NCBI RefSeq assembly: GCF_001591505.1
Contig: NZ_BCVA01000010.1
Coordinates: 81,289 to 145,288, forward strand
Direction of reading: 5' to 3'
DNA from: Neobacillus niacini NBRC 15566
GTDB taxonomy: Bacteria; Bacillota; Bacilli; Bacillales; Cytobacillaceae
DNA length: 64,000 bases
The translations under genes were made by a program, and so were the position numbers. The notes beneath the pieces are model-generated. The model worked only from the letters and a program-made list of their open reading frames with translations. It did no database searches and was not told where the DNA came from. Positions 8,776 through 17,002 of this stretch are shown piece by piece; the first letter of the stretch is position 1; every line of letters starts with the position of its first letter.

Positions 8776-10944
8776 TTACTGCACCTTCTTTAGTTCTAGT
8801 TTTTCAATCTGTGCTGCGCACGCTTTGAATTCCGGCATCCGTGACATTGGATCAAGTGCGCCAATTGTTAATAGATTAATAGATTTATCATGGCCAAAAT
8901 GGTAAGGCACAAATACCGTATCTTTACGGATCGCTTCCGTGATTTTTACTTTATATTCAGCTTCTCCCCTGCGAGTATAGAGGCGGACAAATTCTTCATG
9001 TTTAATGTTATATTGTTCTGCTGTTTCTGGATGTACTTCTACATATGGCTCAGGACACATATCGCGTAAGAAGTTGATTCTTCTTGTTTGATTTCCAGAT
9101 AGATAATGATAAACGACACGTCCAGTTGTTAAGCGCAACGGATATTCTTCATCCGGCTCTTCTGCTGGCGGACGGTAAGGAAGGGCACAAATTTTTGCTT
9201 TTCCATCTGGATGATAGAATTTTTTATCTAAGAACATATGTGGTGTCCCAGGGTCATTCTCATCTTTACATGGCCAGAATACACCATCTTGCTTTTCGAT
9301 TTTATCCCATGTAATTCCGTAGTAATCTGCATAACCGCCTTTTGAAGCTAAGCGGAACTCATCACCAACATCTTTAGCAGTCTTTAAATGAGAGAAGTAT
9401 TTACCTCTGCCTAAACGCTCACATAACTCAACATGAATTTGCCAATCTGGTTTCGATTCACCAAGCGGATCTTGAGCTTTGTTAATTTTTATACAACGTC
9501 CTTCTAGATTTGTAACGGTTCCTTCATCCTCAGACCAAGTGGTGGTTGGTAGAATTACATCTGCAAATTCTGCTGATTCTGATAAGTAAAAATCAGAACA
9601 AACCATGAAATCTAGATTTTTTAACTGCTCACGTACATAATTTAAGTTTGGTGCTGAAACAGCTGGATTAGAGCACAATAAGTACAATCCTCGAATGACC
9701 TTTTGCTCCATTAATCCAAACATTTCATATGCAGAAACACCCTCTTTAGGCATTTCTTCTGGTTCAATCCCCCAAACCTTAGCCACTGCCTTTACGTGCT
9801 CGGGATTATTAATCTTTCGGTACCCAGGAAGTGCGTCGGCTTTTTGACCATGTTCACGGCCACCTTGACCATTACCTTGACCTGTAAAAGTAGCAACACC
9901 TGCTTTAGGGCGGCCAATTTTCCCAGTCACTAATGCCATGTTTGTGTATCCAGAAACATTATCTACACCTTTAACTTGCTGCTCAATTCCGCGTGCAAAC
10001 ATGACAATGGCATTTGGAGCTTTTCCGTAAATTTCTGCAGCACGAATAATCTTTTCTGGAGCAACTCCTGTAAGCTCACTCGTATATTCAGGTGTAAATT
10101 CTTTCACTAGTTCCTTGGTTTCTTCAAAACCGTTTGTATGGTTATTAACGAATTCTTCATCTGCATAGCCGTTTTGGATTAATAAATTTAAGATTCCGTT
10201 AGCCAATGCAAGGTCCGTGCCTGGTCTTAAATCTAAGTGAACATCCGCTCTTCTAGCAATTGGTGTTTCACGAGGATCTGCAACAATTAAATACCCGCCT
10301 CGTTCTTGAACGGCCCATACGCGGAACATGGATGTTGGGTGACATTCCGCTGTATTGCTTCCCGCAATAAACAAACAATCTGTTTCATGAAGATCTGTCC
10401 ATGGAAGGGTAGAACCACGGTCAACTCCAAATGACCTCATAAATCCGCCAGCGGCACTCGCCATACAAAAACGGCCATTGTAATCAATGTAACGTGTCTG
10501 CAAACCTACACGTGCAAATTTTCCAGTTAAATAACACTTTTCATTGGTCATCGATACACCGCTATAAACACTTAGTGAATCCTTGCCATAATCACGTTGA
10601 AGCTGTTGAAAATTTTTCACGATTAAGTCATATGCTTCATCCCATGTCGCTTCACGGAAACCTTCTTTCGTTCCTTTTAATGAAGCGTCATCACGAATTA
10701 AAGGTTTTAGGATACGATCATCATGGTTTGTCTGCTGATAAGCCGTAACCCCTTTCGGACACATTTTTCCAACTGTTACTGGCCAATCATAACGAGGCTC
10801 AACCCCGATAATCTTATTGGTCTCTGTATTTACTCGTAAATTCATCCCACATTGCATACCACAGTAGCTGCAATGTGTTTTTACAAGCGTTTCATTTGGA
10901 TGACGGAGATTTTCAATTTCTTTAAAAAACTTATCCCTTTGCAT
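8776..10944 (-). CDS. Molybdopterin oxidoreductase, Nap/Nas-type catalytic subunit (probable nitrate reductase)
   Basis: 722 residues. N-terminal 4Fe-4S ligands C25, C28, C32 and C62, then the molybdopterin domains and a C-terminal MopB-binding domain (RLTTGRVVYHYLSGNQTRR). The Mo ligand position reads NGRFCMASAAGG (C160): a cysteine as in periplasmic (Nap) and assimilatory (Nas/NarB) nitrate reductases, unlike the Asp of NarG; formate dehydrogenases have Cys or Sec here too. There is no Tat signal, so the enzyme is cytoplasmic. Operon context with Nre-like nitrate sensing favours nitrate; formate or another oxyanion cannot be excluded. It overlaps the membrane-subunit gene by 14 nt. Confidence 0.85.
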   Translation of the reverse strand: MQRDKFFKEIENLRHPNETLVKTHCSYCGMQCGMNLRVNTETNKIIGVEPRYDWPVTVGKMCPKGVTAYQQTNHDDRILKPLIRDDASLKGTKEGFREATWDEAYDLIVKNFQQLQRDYGKDSLSVYSGVSMTNEKCYLTGKFARVGLQTRYIDYNGRFCMASAAGGFMRSFGVDRGSTLPWTDLHETDCLFIAGSNTAECHPTSMFRVWAVQERGGYLIVADPRETPIARRADVHLDLRPGTDLALANGILNLLIQNGYADEEFVNNHTNGFEETKELVKEFTPEYTSELTGVAPEKIIRAAEIYGKAPNAIVMFARGIEQQVKGVDNVSGYTNMALVTGKIGRPKAGVATFTGQGNGQGGREHGQKADALPGYRKINNPEHVKAVAKVWGIEPEEMPKEGVSAYEMFGLMEQKVIRGLYLLCSNPAVSAPNLNYVREQLKNLDFMVCSDFYLSESAEFADVILPTTTWSEDEGTVTNLEGRCIKINKAQDPLGESKPDWQIHVELCERLGRGKYFSHLKTAKDVGDEFRLASKGGYADYYGITWDKIEKQDGVFWPCKDENDPGTPHMFLDKKFYHPDGKAKICALPYRPPAEEPDEEYPLRLTTGRVVYHYLSGNQTRRINFLRDMCPEPYVEVHPETAEQYNIKHEEFVRLYTRRGEAEYKVKITEAIRKDTVFVPYHFGHDKSINLLTIGALDPMSRMPEFKACAAQIEKLELKKVQ

Positions 10945-12013
10945 TTTGGTTAGCCTCCTTGACCTTCACTTGATGCGTTGCAAATCCTGAGAATCTTGAA
11001 ATACGATATTTTCTACGGCATGGGAGGCATAGTTCAGCAAGATTAAAGCCATCTTCCATATTGAATTCAATCGCATTTACTCCTAATACTTGAATGACAT
11101 CATTTGATTGTTCAACCGATACGAAATGGTCACCGCATACTTTACACTTTTTCTCTTCCTTCTCGGCGTAGTGTTCACGATAGTTTCTTGCAAAAACACT
11201 TACCGGACGGAAAGGTATATGAGCGAGCTTTCCAAATGGTAAATAAATTAAAGTAACAATAACGGAAAATTGGTGTATCAATGACATTTGCGGCTGCATC
11301 CAGCCATTTAAAAATACGTTTTGAACGGTTAATAAAAGACCTGTGATTGAAATAAATAACAATAAATAAAGTGGCAGGAAGTCATAGATGAACTTTTGTT
11401 CTGCTCTTGCCTGCATGTTTTTTAAGCGTCTGCGTAAAGCCATACATACACCAGCTGTCACCATAATAGCTGCAATGTTTAATGCATTATAGGAGAACCA
11501 AGCGATGATGCCATCAGCTTTTACCTCCATTAAATTCATTCCCATTAAGACAATCGTATAGTAGCCGTTATCATCCATCGTGAAGTACATCCAGCCAAAC
11601 ACGAGCGGGAAGGTAACCATACATGCAAGAACACAGCCCCAGCCGATTAAAATATGCTGAACCCAGCGGTACAAGCCACGGTTTTTAATAAAATCATAGA
11701 TGGCTAAATGATTAACGGCCGTTTTCGGGGTGCTTTTTCTCTTTAAAAGTTTTAACCCTTTTTTAATGAAAATTTTGGTTGGCGGTCTTTCACCCCAAGC
11801 GATAAAACGGTAGAAAAAACCTCCGATAAAGACTACAGTTCCAACCATATATCCATATAGATTTAAATCAACATGGGTAAACATTCTAGTTGCAATAAAA
11901 GATAGAATGACAATTGCAGTAACGGTTAAAAACATAGATTTAGCAAACTTGGATGCAAAGGCATCATTGATCGAGCGTCCAGCTTTTTTATTTATTGAAG
12001 TATTTGTCTGCAT
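10931..12013 (-). CDS. Cytochrome b-like membrane subunit with C-terminal paired CxxC motifs
   Basis: About 361 residues with roughly six membrane helices. Histidines in helices (RWVQHILIGWG; SLIHQFSVIV and KLAHIPFRP) are candidate haem ligands, as in NarI-like quinol-oxidising subunits. The cytoplasmic tail has KKCKVCGDHF and ELCLPCRRKY, two C-x2-C pairs that could bind zinc or an Fe-S cluster. An upstream in-frame extension exists, but ATG 12013 follows AGGAGGAGCT and is the start. It is the first gene of the molybdoenzyme operon, so it likely passes quinol electrons to the Fe-S subunits. Family assignment is by topology, not alignment. Confidence 0.75.
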   Translation of the reverse strand: MQTNTSINKKAGRSINDAFASKFAKSMFLTVTAIVILSFIATRMFTHVDLNLYGYMVGTVVFIGGFFYRFIAWGERPPTKIFIKKGLKLLKRKSTPKTAVNHLAIYDFIKNRGLYRWVQHILIGWGCVLACMVTFPLVFGWMYFTMDDNGYYTIVLMGMNLMEVKADGIIAWFSYNALNIAAIMVTAGVCMALRRRLKNMQARAEQKFIYDFLPLYLLLFISITGLLLTVQNVFLNGWMQPQMSLIHQFSVIVTLIYLPFGKLAHIPFRPVSVFARNYREHYAEKEEKKCKVCGDHFVSVEQSNDVIQVLGVNAIEFNMEDGFNLAELCLPCRRKYRISRFSGFATHQVKVKEANQNAKG

Positions 12014-12032
12014 ATAAGCTCCTCCTAAAAAA

Positions 12033-12084
12033 ATAACACTAACGATTTTTCTTACTCTTATTGTAAGAAATTCGTTAGTGTTAT
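12033..12084. repeat. Long inverted repeat in the leader of the molybdoenzyme operon
   Basis: Arms 12033-12055 and 12063-12084 are complementary over about 22 bp with one bulge or mismatch (outer ATAACACTAACGA, inner CTTAC), separated by 7 nt. It lies 20-70 nt upstream of the first start codon. No U-tract follows on the minus strand, so it is not a plain terminator. It could stabilise the mRNA, form a regulatory leader, or be a dimeric operator. Confidence 0.85.
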
Positions 12085-12089
12085 CTATA

Positions 12090-12125
12090 TAGGGGAACTC
12101 CCCCATCTGTCGGGGAAAAAACCCT
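12090..12125. promoter_or_regulatory. Cluster of G/C-tract palindromes, possible NreC box
   Basis: In AT-rich DNA there is GGGG-AACT-CCCC (12092-12103) flanked by TA on one side, then GGGG-A6-CCC (12112-12124). Staphylococcal NreC is reported to bind TAGGG-N4-CCCTA; the first palindrome resembles this without matching exactly. It lies upstream of the operon that encodes the NreC-like regulator. Promoter elements are not clear, so binding is inferred. Confidence 0.4.
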
Positions 12126-12153
12126 TAGAATTTTTGTTTTAGACAAAGTTTTG

Positions 12154-13341
12154 TCACACTTTGTGAAGAAGGTATTTTTTTCGCCATGAATATAGAAGCA
12201 AGATAATAAATATGCTGACCTGTAATGAAAAAATGAGGGCATCCCAAAACAGTAAGCTTGTTGGAGGTTTAAGAAAACCGGGGAGAAGCTGTTTTCCCAT
12301 CTGAATCACTTGTGGAATAAAATACAAAAAGTATAGGACAATGGTTACGACAAATCCTAAAAAGTAGAAAATCGTATAAGTAGAAACCACTCTTTTTTCA
12401 CCAGCAAAAACAACCTCGTCTATTGATTTTAAGTTTAAAAAAGATAGCCGTTTTTTAATGGCATGTTTGGCATTTTCCATCAAGTTGTAACAGCCAGAGA
12501 CGTTCTCAAACAAAAAGTACAAATCTGTTTTCATATAAATACAACATTGAAATATCATTCTCAATACAATATCAAAAGCGGCAAAGTGCATTAACCCAAT
12601 AATAAAATTGGAACCATTCGGAAACAATAACTGAACAATTAGCGCTATAAAAAGCAGAACTGAATCAAAATACAGACCTCCCAAGAAAAGTATATTTCGA
12701 TCCTTAGGCGGCAATTTCCAGATTGCAGACATATCTGTTAATAAAACGACAAATAACATTCGATGGCCAATTTCCATTTTCGTTGGAAGATTGTGCGCTC
12801 TAATAGCAAGAACATGACCAAATTCGTGAATTAACACAAAAAGAAAGCTTAACGACATCCAAACAATTACATTTACAAACATAATATCAAAAACGAAAAT
12901 ATCATCACGGTGGGGAAATAAAGAAGGAAACCCAATAAACAGCGCTATGTTTAATAGAAATATTACACTATATAATAGGACAGTAAACTTATTAAAAAAG
13001 AATTTACCCATTCTAGGAGAAACCCACAGCATCCCAGATTGCTCGTTTGAAATTTGTTTTTTTTCAATCGTTACACCATCAATCTGGTCAATCAATTCCA
13101 GCTCTAATAGCTGATTGGCAAAATCGACTAGATTCACCTCTCCTTTTGGGAATTTCTCCATAAGTGTTGATTCGATTTCGCCTAGCGGAAACCCCTGATT
13201 TATCCTATTAATTGCTTCAATACATATTTCTGGCATTTCATAAAACTCACCAGTAAGCTTATCTTCGACTATATAATGCTTTTTATCCTTGTGAATATCG
13301 ATCGGAACGATGGAAATACGCGAATGGAGTGTGATGTTCAT
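12154..13341 (-). CDS. PqqD-like/M50 intramembrane zinc metalloprotease (YydH-like)
   Basis: 395 residues. The N-terminal ~90 soluble residues resemble a PqqD-type peptide-binding domain (YIVEDKLTGEFYEMPE, later LLELELID). About six membrane helices follow, with the zinc motif H172-E-F-G-H176 in a helix, as in M50 site-2-type proteases. PqqD plus M50 is the layout of RiPP-associated peptide proteases such as YydH. The SD GGAGGAG precedes ATG 13341. Upstream, after a hairpin, is a 21-codon gene for a C-W-W-C peptide, its likely substrate. No radical SAM, cyclodehydratase or ABC exporter lies beside it, which sets it apart from yyd clusters. The assignment to PqqD is from pattern and should be checked by profile search. 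Confidence 0.75.
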   Translation of the reverse strand: MNITLHSRISIVPIDIHKDKKHYIVEDKLTGEFYEMPEICIEAINRINQGFPLGEIESTLMEKFPKGEVNLVDFANQLLELELIDQIDGVTIEKKQISNEQSGMLWVSPRMGKFFFNKFTVLLYSVIFLLNIALFIGFPSLFPHRDDIFVFDIMFVNVIVWMSLSFLFVLIHEFGHVLAIRAHNLPTKMEIGHRMLFVVLLTDMSAIWKLPPKDRNILFLGGLYFDSVLLFIALIVQLLFPNGSNFIIGLMHFAAFDIVLRMIFQCCIYMKTDLYFLFENVSGCYNLMENAKHAIKKRLSFLNLKSIDEVVFAGEKRVVSTYTIFYFLGFVVTIVLYFLYFIPQVIQMGKQLLPGFLKPPTSLLFWDALIFSLQVSIFIILLLYSWRKKYLLHKV

Positions 13342-13379
13342 TTAAAAAGCCGCTCCTCCACAAAATTATTATAAATAAA

Positions 13380-13404
13380 GGATGCATAGCTTTCGCTTGC
13401 ATCC
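13380..13404 (-). terminator. Hairpin between the CWWC peptide gene and the M50 gene (attenuator)
   Basis: On the minus strand GGATGCA-AGC, loop GAAA, GCT-A-TGCATCC, a 10-bp stem with one bulge, followed by TTTATTTATAATAATTTTG. The U-tract is interrupted, so termination should be partial. Such an element lets a peptide gene be expressed above its downstream processing enzyme. Confidence 0.65.
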
Positions 13405-13411
13405 TACTTCA

Positions 13412-13477
13412 TTATTTACCTACGTAAATACACCACCAGCATGTTGTTTTTACCTTTTTAAGCTTGCGGATTTTCAT
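13412..13477 (-). CDS. 21-aa peptide with Cys-Trp-Trp-Cys core, putative precursor or signal peptide
   Basis: ATG overlaps the TGA of the HD-GYP gene (ATGA) and is preceded by a very strong SD, GGGAGGTGGAGGA. The first half is basic (Lys/Arg at 2, 4, 5, 7, 8 and 10); residues 13-21 read C-W-W-C-I-Y-V-G-K, then TAA. A hairpin and the PqqD-M50 protease gene follow. Strong SD, coupling, charged leader and Cys/Trp core are what a ribosomally made modified or signalling peptide looks like, but no family is recognised. The chance that it is a spurious short frame is reduced by the SD and the flanking protease. Confidence 0.65.
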   Translation of the reverse strand: MKIRKLKKVKTTCWWCIYVGK

Positions 13478-14637
13478 TCCTCCACCTCCCTAAGTAATTC
13501 CCATTTTTCTGACCAAGGATAATTTTGATGAAATTTAATCCATGCCGGGAAAATCTTTTTAAATTTTTCCACAAGCATAGGATCAAATTGTGAACCCTGC
13601 CCTTGAATTATTCGGTTATACGCTTCTTCATATGGCAATGCATCGCGATATGACCTAGATGAAGTCATGGCATCAAATGCATCGGCAATGGCAGAAACTC
13701 TAGCTAGTAAAGGTATTTCTTCCCCCTTTAATTGATCAGGATACCCTTTACCATCCCAACGTTCATGGTGAGAACGGATCACATAAATACTATTCTTTAT
13801 TCCTTCCACATTCTTAACCGCTTCAGCACCAACTACAGGATGAGACTTTATGATCTCAAATTCTTCATTGGTAAGTTTACCAGGCTTCATCAGAATTTGA
13901 TCGGGAATATTTACTTTACCAATATCATGGAGTAAACAAGCATAGTAGAAAGATTTTTGTTCTTCCTTTGAGAACTTTCCGACTTCATTCGCAAACATTA
14001 ATGCATATTTGGCAACACGCTCACTATGGCCTCTAGTATACGGGTCTTTTAATTCGAGAGTAGCAATCACTCCTTTTACAATTCCCTCCAATTGGTCATC
14101 ATAGGAACTGCTAAGCGCACGGACATACCCTTGGAAGCGGACTAATAAAAAGAAGGATAATCCCGATAAAATTGCAATTAATACAATTGGTACAACTACT
14201 AGGGATGTTTTTAATAGTATTCCCGTTGCGATGTATTTTAGGGTTACTCCAAGTGTAACTAACCAAAAGTATTTGGTATTTAAGAAAATAGGCAAGGAAA
14301 GGATTAGGAATATCTCCACCACATTCCCGCTCGTATATCCGTCATTATCTCCGTGAAAGGTAACGATATCAACAAGACAAGATACACTTAAATAACTGAT
14401 AATAAATACATATTTAATCCAGTTCTGTTTTTTCACCTTATTAAAATAATAGGCAATAAACAGTATGAGCAATAACACGATATAGTTAAGTTTCCACAAA
14501 TCAGGAAGCCCAATCACTTCATGCTTTTCAATATACTTAGGATTAAAGTAGTAGTAAAATACATCCCAGCCAATTATTAAAATATATGATATTAATAAAT
14601 ACCATTTTACGGTTTGTTTTTCTTCATGTGGTATCAT
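13474..14637 (-). CDS. 6-TM sensor HD-GYP phosphodiesterase
   Basis: About 387 residues. Six N-terminal membrane helices (to about residue 175) end in LVRFQGYVRAL, then a complete HD-GYP domain: HSERVAKYA, LLHDIGKVNIPD, HPVVGAEA, SHHERWDGKGYPD and AIADAFDAMTS. Predicted to hydrolyse c-di-GMP. The membrane domain is homologous to that of the upstream kinase (shared VVE.FLI.S.PIF.N.KY.W and LG..LKY patterns). Starts at ATG 14637 (CGGAGGATTCT SD); the longer GTG start at 14658 lacks an SD. It is the first gene of an operon with the CWWC peptide and M50 protease. Confidence 0.88.
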   Translation of the reverse strand: MIPHEEKQTVKWYLLISYILIIGWDVFYYYFNPKYIEKHEVIGLPDLWKLNYIVLLLILFIAYYFNKVKKQNWIKYVFIISYLSVSCLVDIVTFHGDNDGYTSGNVVEIFLILSLPIFLNTKYFWLVTLGVTLKYIATGILLKTSLVVVPIVLIAILSGLSFFLLVRFQGYVRALSSSYDDQLEGIVKGVIATLELKDPYTRGHSERVAKYALMFANEVGKFSKEEQKSFYYACLLHDIGKVNIPDQILMKPGKLTNEEFEIIKSHPVVGAEAVKNVEGIKNSIYVIRSHHERWDGKGYPDQLKGEEIPLLARVSAIADAFDAMTSSRSYRDALPYEEAYNRIIQGQGSQFDPMLVEKFKKIFPAWIKFHQNYPWSEKWELLREVEE

Positions 14638-14766
14638 AGAATCCTCCGTATTTCTCACACATGTATGTTATATAATTCGTTAGGATTAGAAAAGATATAA
14701 GTATTTTTAAACCTATATTTATTTCCATTTTCCAACAAAAACCTCTGTAATTCTGTATTCCTCTAC

Positions 14767-14795
14767 ATTATATCTTATTGGAGATAACGTTGTAA
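14767..14795 (-). promoter_or_regulatory. Sigma-A promoter of the HD-GYP/peptide/M50 operon
   Basis: Reading the minus strand: TTACAA (14795-14790), 17-bp spacer, TATAAT (14772-14767). The start point would be near 14760, about 120 nt before ATG 14637. It shows that the HD-GYP, peptide and protease genes have their own transcript, separate from the kinase. Confidence 0.7.
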
Positions 14796-14830
14796 CATAT
14801 TATATTGATAGTTTTTGTATAATTATAGAA

Positions 14831-16081
14831 TTAATTTTTCCTATATATCTGGGAAATTGGTAGCATTACATTAACCGTTGTGCCTTTTCCAAGACTGCTC
14901 TTAATCGTAATTTTCCCTTGATGGTCTTGAATAATTTGGTTTGAAACCATTAATCCAAGGCCTGTTCCATCAGCTTTAGTTGTAAAGAATGGTTCACCTA
15001 GATTTGGAATACTTTCCTCATCTATTCCGGATCCTTCATCTTGAATCGATATATTCATCTTAGTCCCATCTAAAACCTTCACATTAACTTTTACTTTTCC
15101 GCCCTCAGACATAGATTCAATTGCATTTTTTATTAAATTAATAAAAACCTGCTTTAACTGCTTACTGTCACAATCGAGTGGAGGTAAAGGTCCAGTCATC
15201 GTTGTTTCGACCGAAACACCCTGTCTCTCTGCCTCTTGTTGCGTAATTGATAGAGTGTAGGCAATGATTTCTTCTATACTTGCTTTTGAAAATTTGATTT
15301 CCTTAGGTTTTCCAAGTGTCATTAAATCCTCCACAATTGAATTAATCCGATCAATTTCTTGGATCATAATCGGATAAAAATCATTTGTATTTGGATATCT
15401 TTCTTGCTGCAGTTGTGTAAAACCTTTTAAGGATGAAAGTGGATTTCGTATTTCATGAGCAATAGCAGCCGCCATTTGACCTATAACAGCAAGTTTTTCT
15501 TTCCTTCGAAGCTCTTCATGAGCTTTCGTTAAGGAATGTAAATAGGACTTAAAACGTATTAAAATAATCAAAGCAATGGCTGAAAGGATCATGTATATGA
15601 TCATAGGAGCTACAACCTGTACATCATGAATAATGAATCCAATTAGACCATACTTTAACACCATCCCTAAAGAAACTGTCCAATAATATTTTTTATTAAC
15701 AAAAATAGGAGAGAAAAGAATAAATACAACTTCAACGATACTTCCTGCAGCAAATTGTTTGTCCGTTCCTAAATAAATGATTAAGTTATGGACAGTGTCG
15801 ATAACTATAAAGGTATAAATATAGAGATACTTAATAATGTAGGGATTCCCTTTTTTAAAATAGTAAATGGCAAGAGGGAATAAGCCGAAAATAAAGAAGT
15901 AGTACCATATTCCTAAGCCTTCTTTATATTTACTAATCCCCCCATCTCTATACAAATTGGGAAATAGATAATAATAAATTAATTCAAAAGCAATATAAAA
16001 AATATAAAATAACCACAAAAATAAGTTTGTTGCTTTCGTTTCTTCATAAAATAATTTATGAACTATGTTATCTTCTTTCAT
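14831..16081 (-). CDS. 6-TM sensor histidine kinase
   Basis: 416 residues. Six membrane helices (about 20-175) homologous to those of the neighbouring HD-GYP protein, then HisKA with H in IAHEIRNPLSSLKGF (about residue 211), N box (LINLIKNAIES), G boxes (DEGSGID, TGLGLMVSNQI). This is the KinB/sporulation-kinase class in layout. No response regulator is adjacent, so it is an orphan that may feed a phosphorelay such as Spo0F. SD AAGGGAG before ATG 16081. The shared sensor domain suggests it detects the same signal as the HD-GYP protein. Confidence 0.88.
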   Translation of the reverse strand: MKEDNIVHKLFYEETKATNLFLWLFYIFYIAFELIYYYLFPNLYRDGGISKYKEGLGIWYYFFIFGLFPLAIYYFKKGNPYIIKYLYIYTFIVIDTVHNLIIYLGTDKQFAAGSIVEVVFILFSPIFVNKKYYWTVSLGMVLKYGLIGFIIHDVQVVAPMIIYMILSAIALIILIRFKSYLHSLTKAHEELRRKEKLAVIGQMAAAIAHEIRNPLSSLKGFTQLQQERYPNTNDFYPIMIQEIDRINSIVEDLMTLGKPKEIKFSKASIEEIIAYTLSITQQEAERQGVSVETTMTGPLPPLDCDSKQLKQVFINLIKNAIESMSEGGKVKVNVKVLDGTKMNISIQDEGSGIDEESIPNLGEPFFTTKADGTGLGLMVSNQIIQDHQGKITIKSSLGKGTTVNVMLPISQIYRKN

Positions 16082-16454
16082 AGGTGGTACTCCCTTAGAT
16101 ATTCCTTTACAATCTAATACAAATTGTCTCCTACCATTCTACCACCTTTCCAAGAAAAATCCTGTTGTTTTTTTTTGGAATTCGATGATATTCGACAAAA
16201 AACTTGGGTGCGTAAAAGCATTTGAATACCCCAAGCCTTTTTAAACATCATTTTGTAATGATTTGCTTTATTTTTCTAAGAAATATATATATATAATTAT
16301 ATTCACTCCAAATCGGACCATCATAACCAATATTTACAAGTAGTTTCACTCCTACAAAAGCTACATTCAAAAAATATTTATTCACCCTGGATAGTTCTTT
16401 TGTCACAAAAAAAAGCTACCACAATTAAGTGGCTAGCTTTTCTTTTGCGATTTT
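16082..16454. other. Intergenic stretch without a gene
   Basis: AT-rich 373 nt between the kinase start and the end of the next gene. It holds the terminator at 16407-16445 and a TA-run (around 16286-16300). I found no convincing small ORF or repeat; the kinase promoter must lie here, but I cannot fix it. Confidence 0.6.
16407..16445 (-). terminator. Terminator of the hypothetical gene at 16455
   Basis: Stem AAAAGCTA-CCAC / GTGG-C-TAGCTTTT with loop AATTAA (one bulge); on the minus strand it runs into eight T residues. Confidence 0.85.
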
Positions 16455-16904
16455 TTATCGATTTTTACCAGAAAATGTTCCGTAAAAGATGTAACATCTT
16501 CGGTCCTCATCTATCTCCCGTGAATCAAGTTCAAACTCCATAAACTTACCATCCTTTTGAAGGTAGATGAAATCGGAATGAAGCGTCGACAAAATCTCTT
16601 CATGGTCCCAAACATCTTTTCCTTCTACTAATTTAGATGTCGTACCATTCAGTTCCCTCACTTCAAAACCAATGTGAGAATAGATGGTATCGGCGGAATC
16701 GTTGATGTAACTTTCTTTTGTTACATACAAAACAGCTGTTCCATCTGGGTCCATAGCTGTGGCGCTTACCGCGTATGTCTCTCCTTCTTTTACGAAATAT
16801 TCGCAGGTCATTCTTGCCACTGCCTCAACAGGAGTAATATTTTGATAATTCCACAAGGCAGGATATTGTTTTATATTGTCATCAAGTCGATATTCCAACC
16901 TCAT
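16455..16904 (-). CDS. Hypothetical 149-aa protein
   Basis: No family recognised. Soluble, acidic, mixed alpha/beta, without signal peptide or membrane segment; cysteines at CEYFV and RRCYIFYG. The longer frame from 16985 has a poly-basic N-terminus that is really the untranslated leader; ATG 16904 has AGAGGGATGG in front. Monocistronic with its own terminator, divergent from the YgiB-like gene. Confidence 0.65.
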   Translation of the reverse strand: MRLEYRLDDNIKQYPALWNYQNITPVEAVARMTCEYFVKEGETYAVSATAMDPDGTAVLYVTKESYINDSADTIYSHIGFEVRELNGTTSKLVEGKDVWDHEEILSTLHSDFIYLQKDGKFMEFELDSREIDEDRRCYIFYGTFSGKNR

Positions 16905-17002
16905 TATCCATCCCTCTTTTCGTTTTCTTTTTATCTTACCATTGTTTTCCTGAAATTTACTTTTATAATAAATATTATAACTCACAAAAGGAGCGTGGGA
17001 AG

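Noticed and set aside
12136..12166. Palindrome TCACACTTTGTGA / GACAAAGTTTTGTC near the M50 stop
   Set aside because: Inverted half-site order and spacing do not fit FNR/CRP, and it overlaps the end of a coding sequence.
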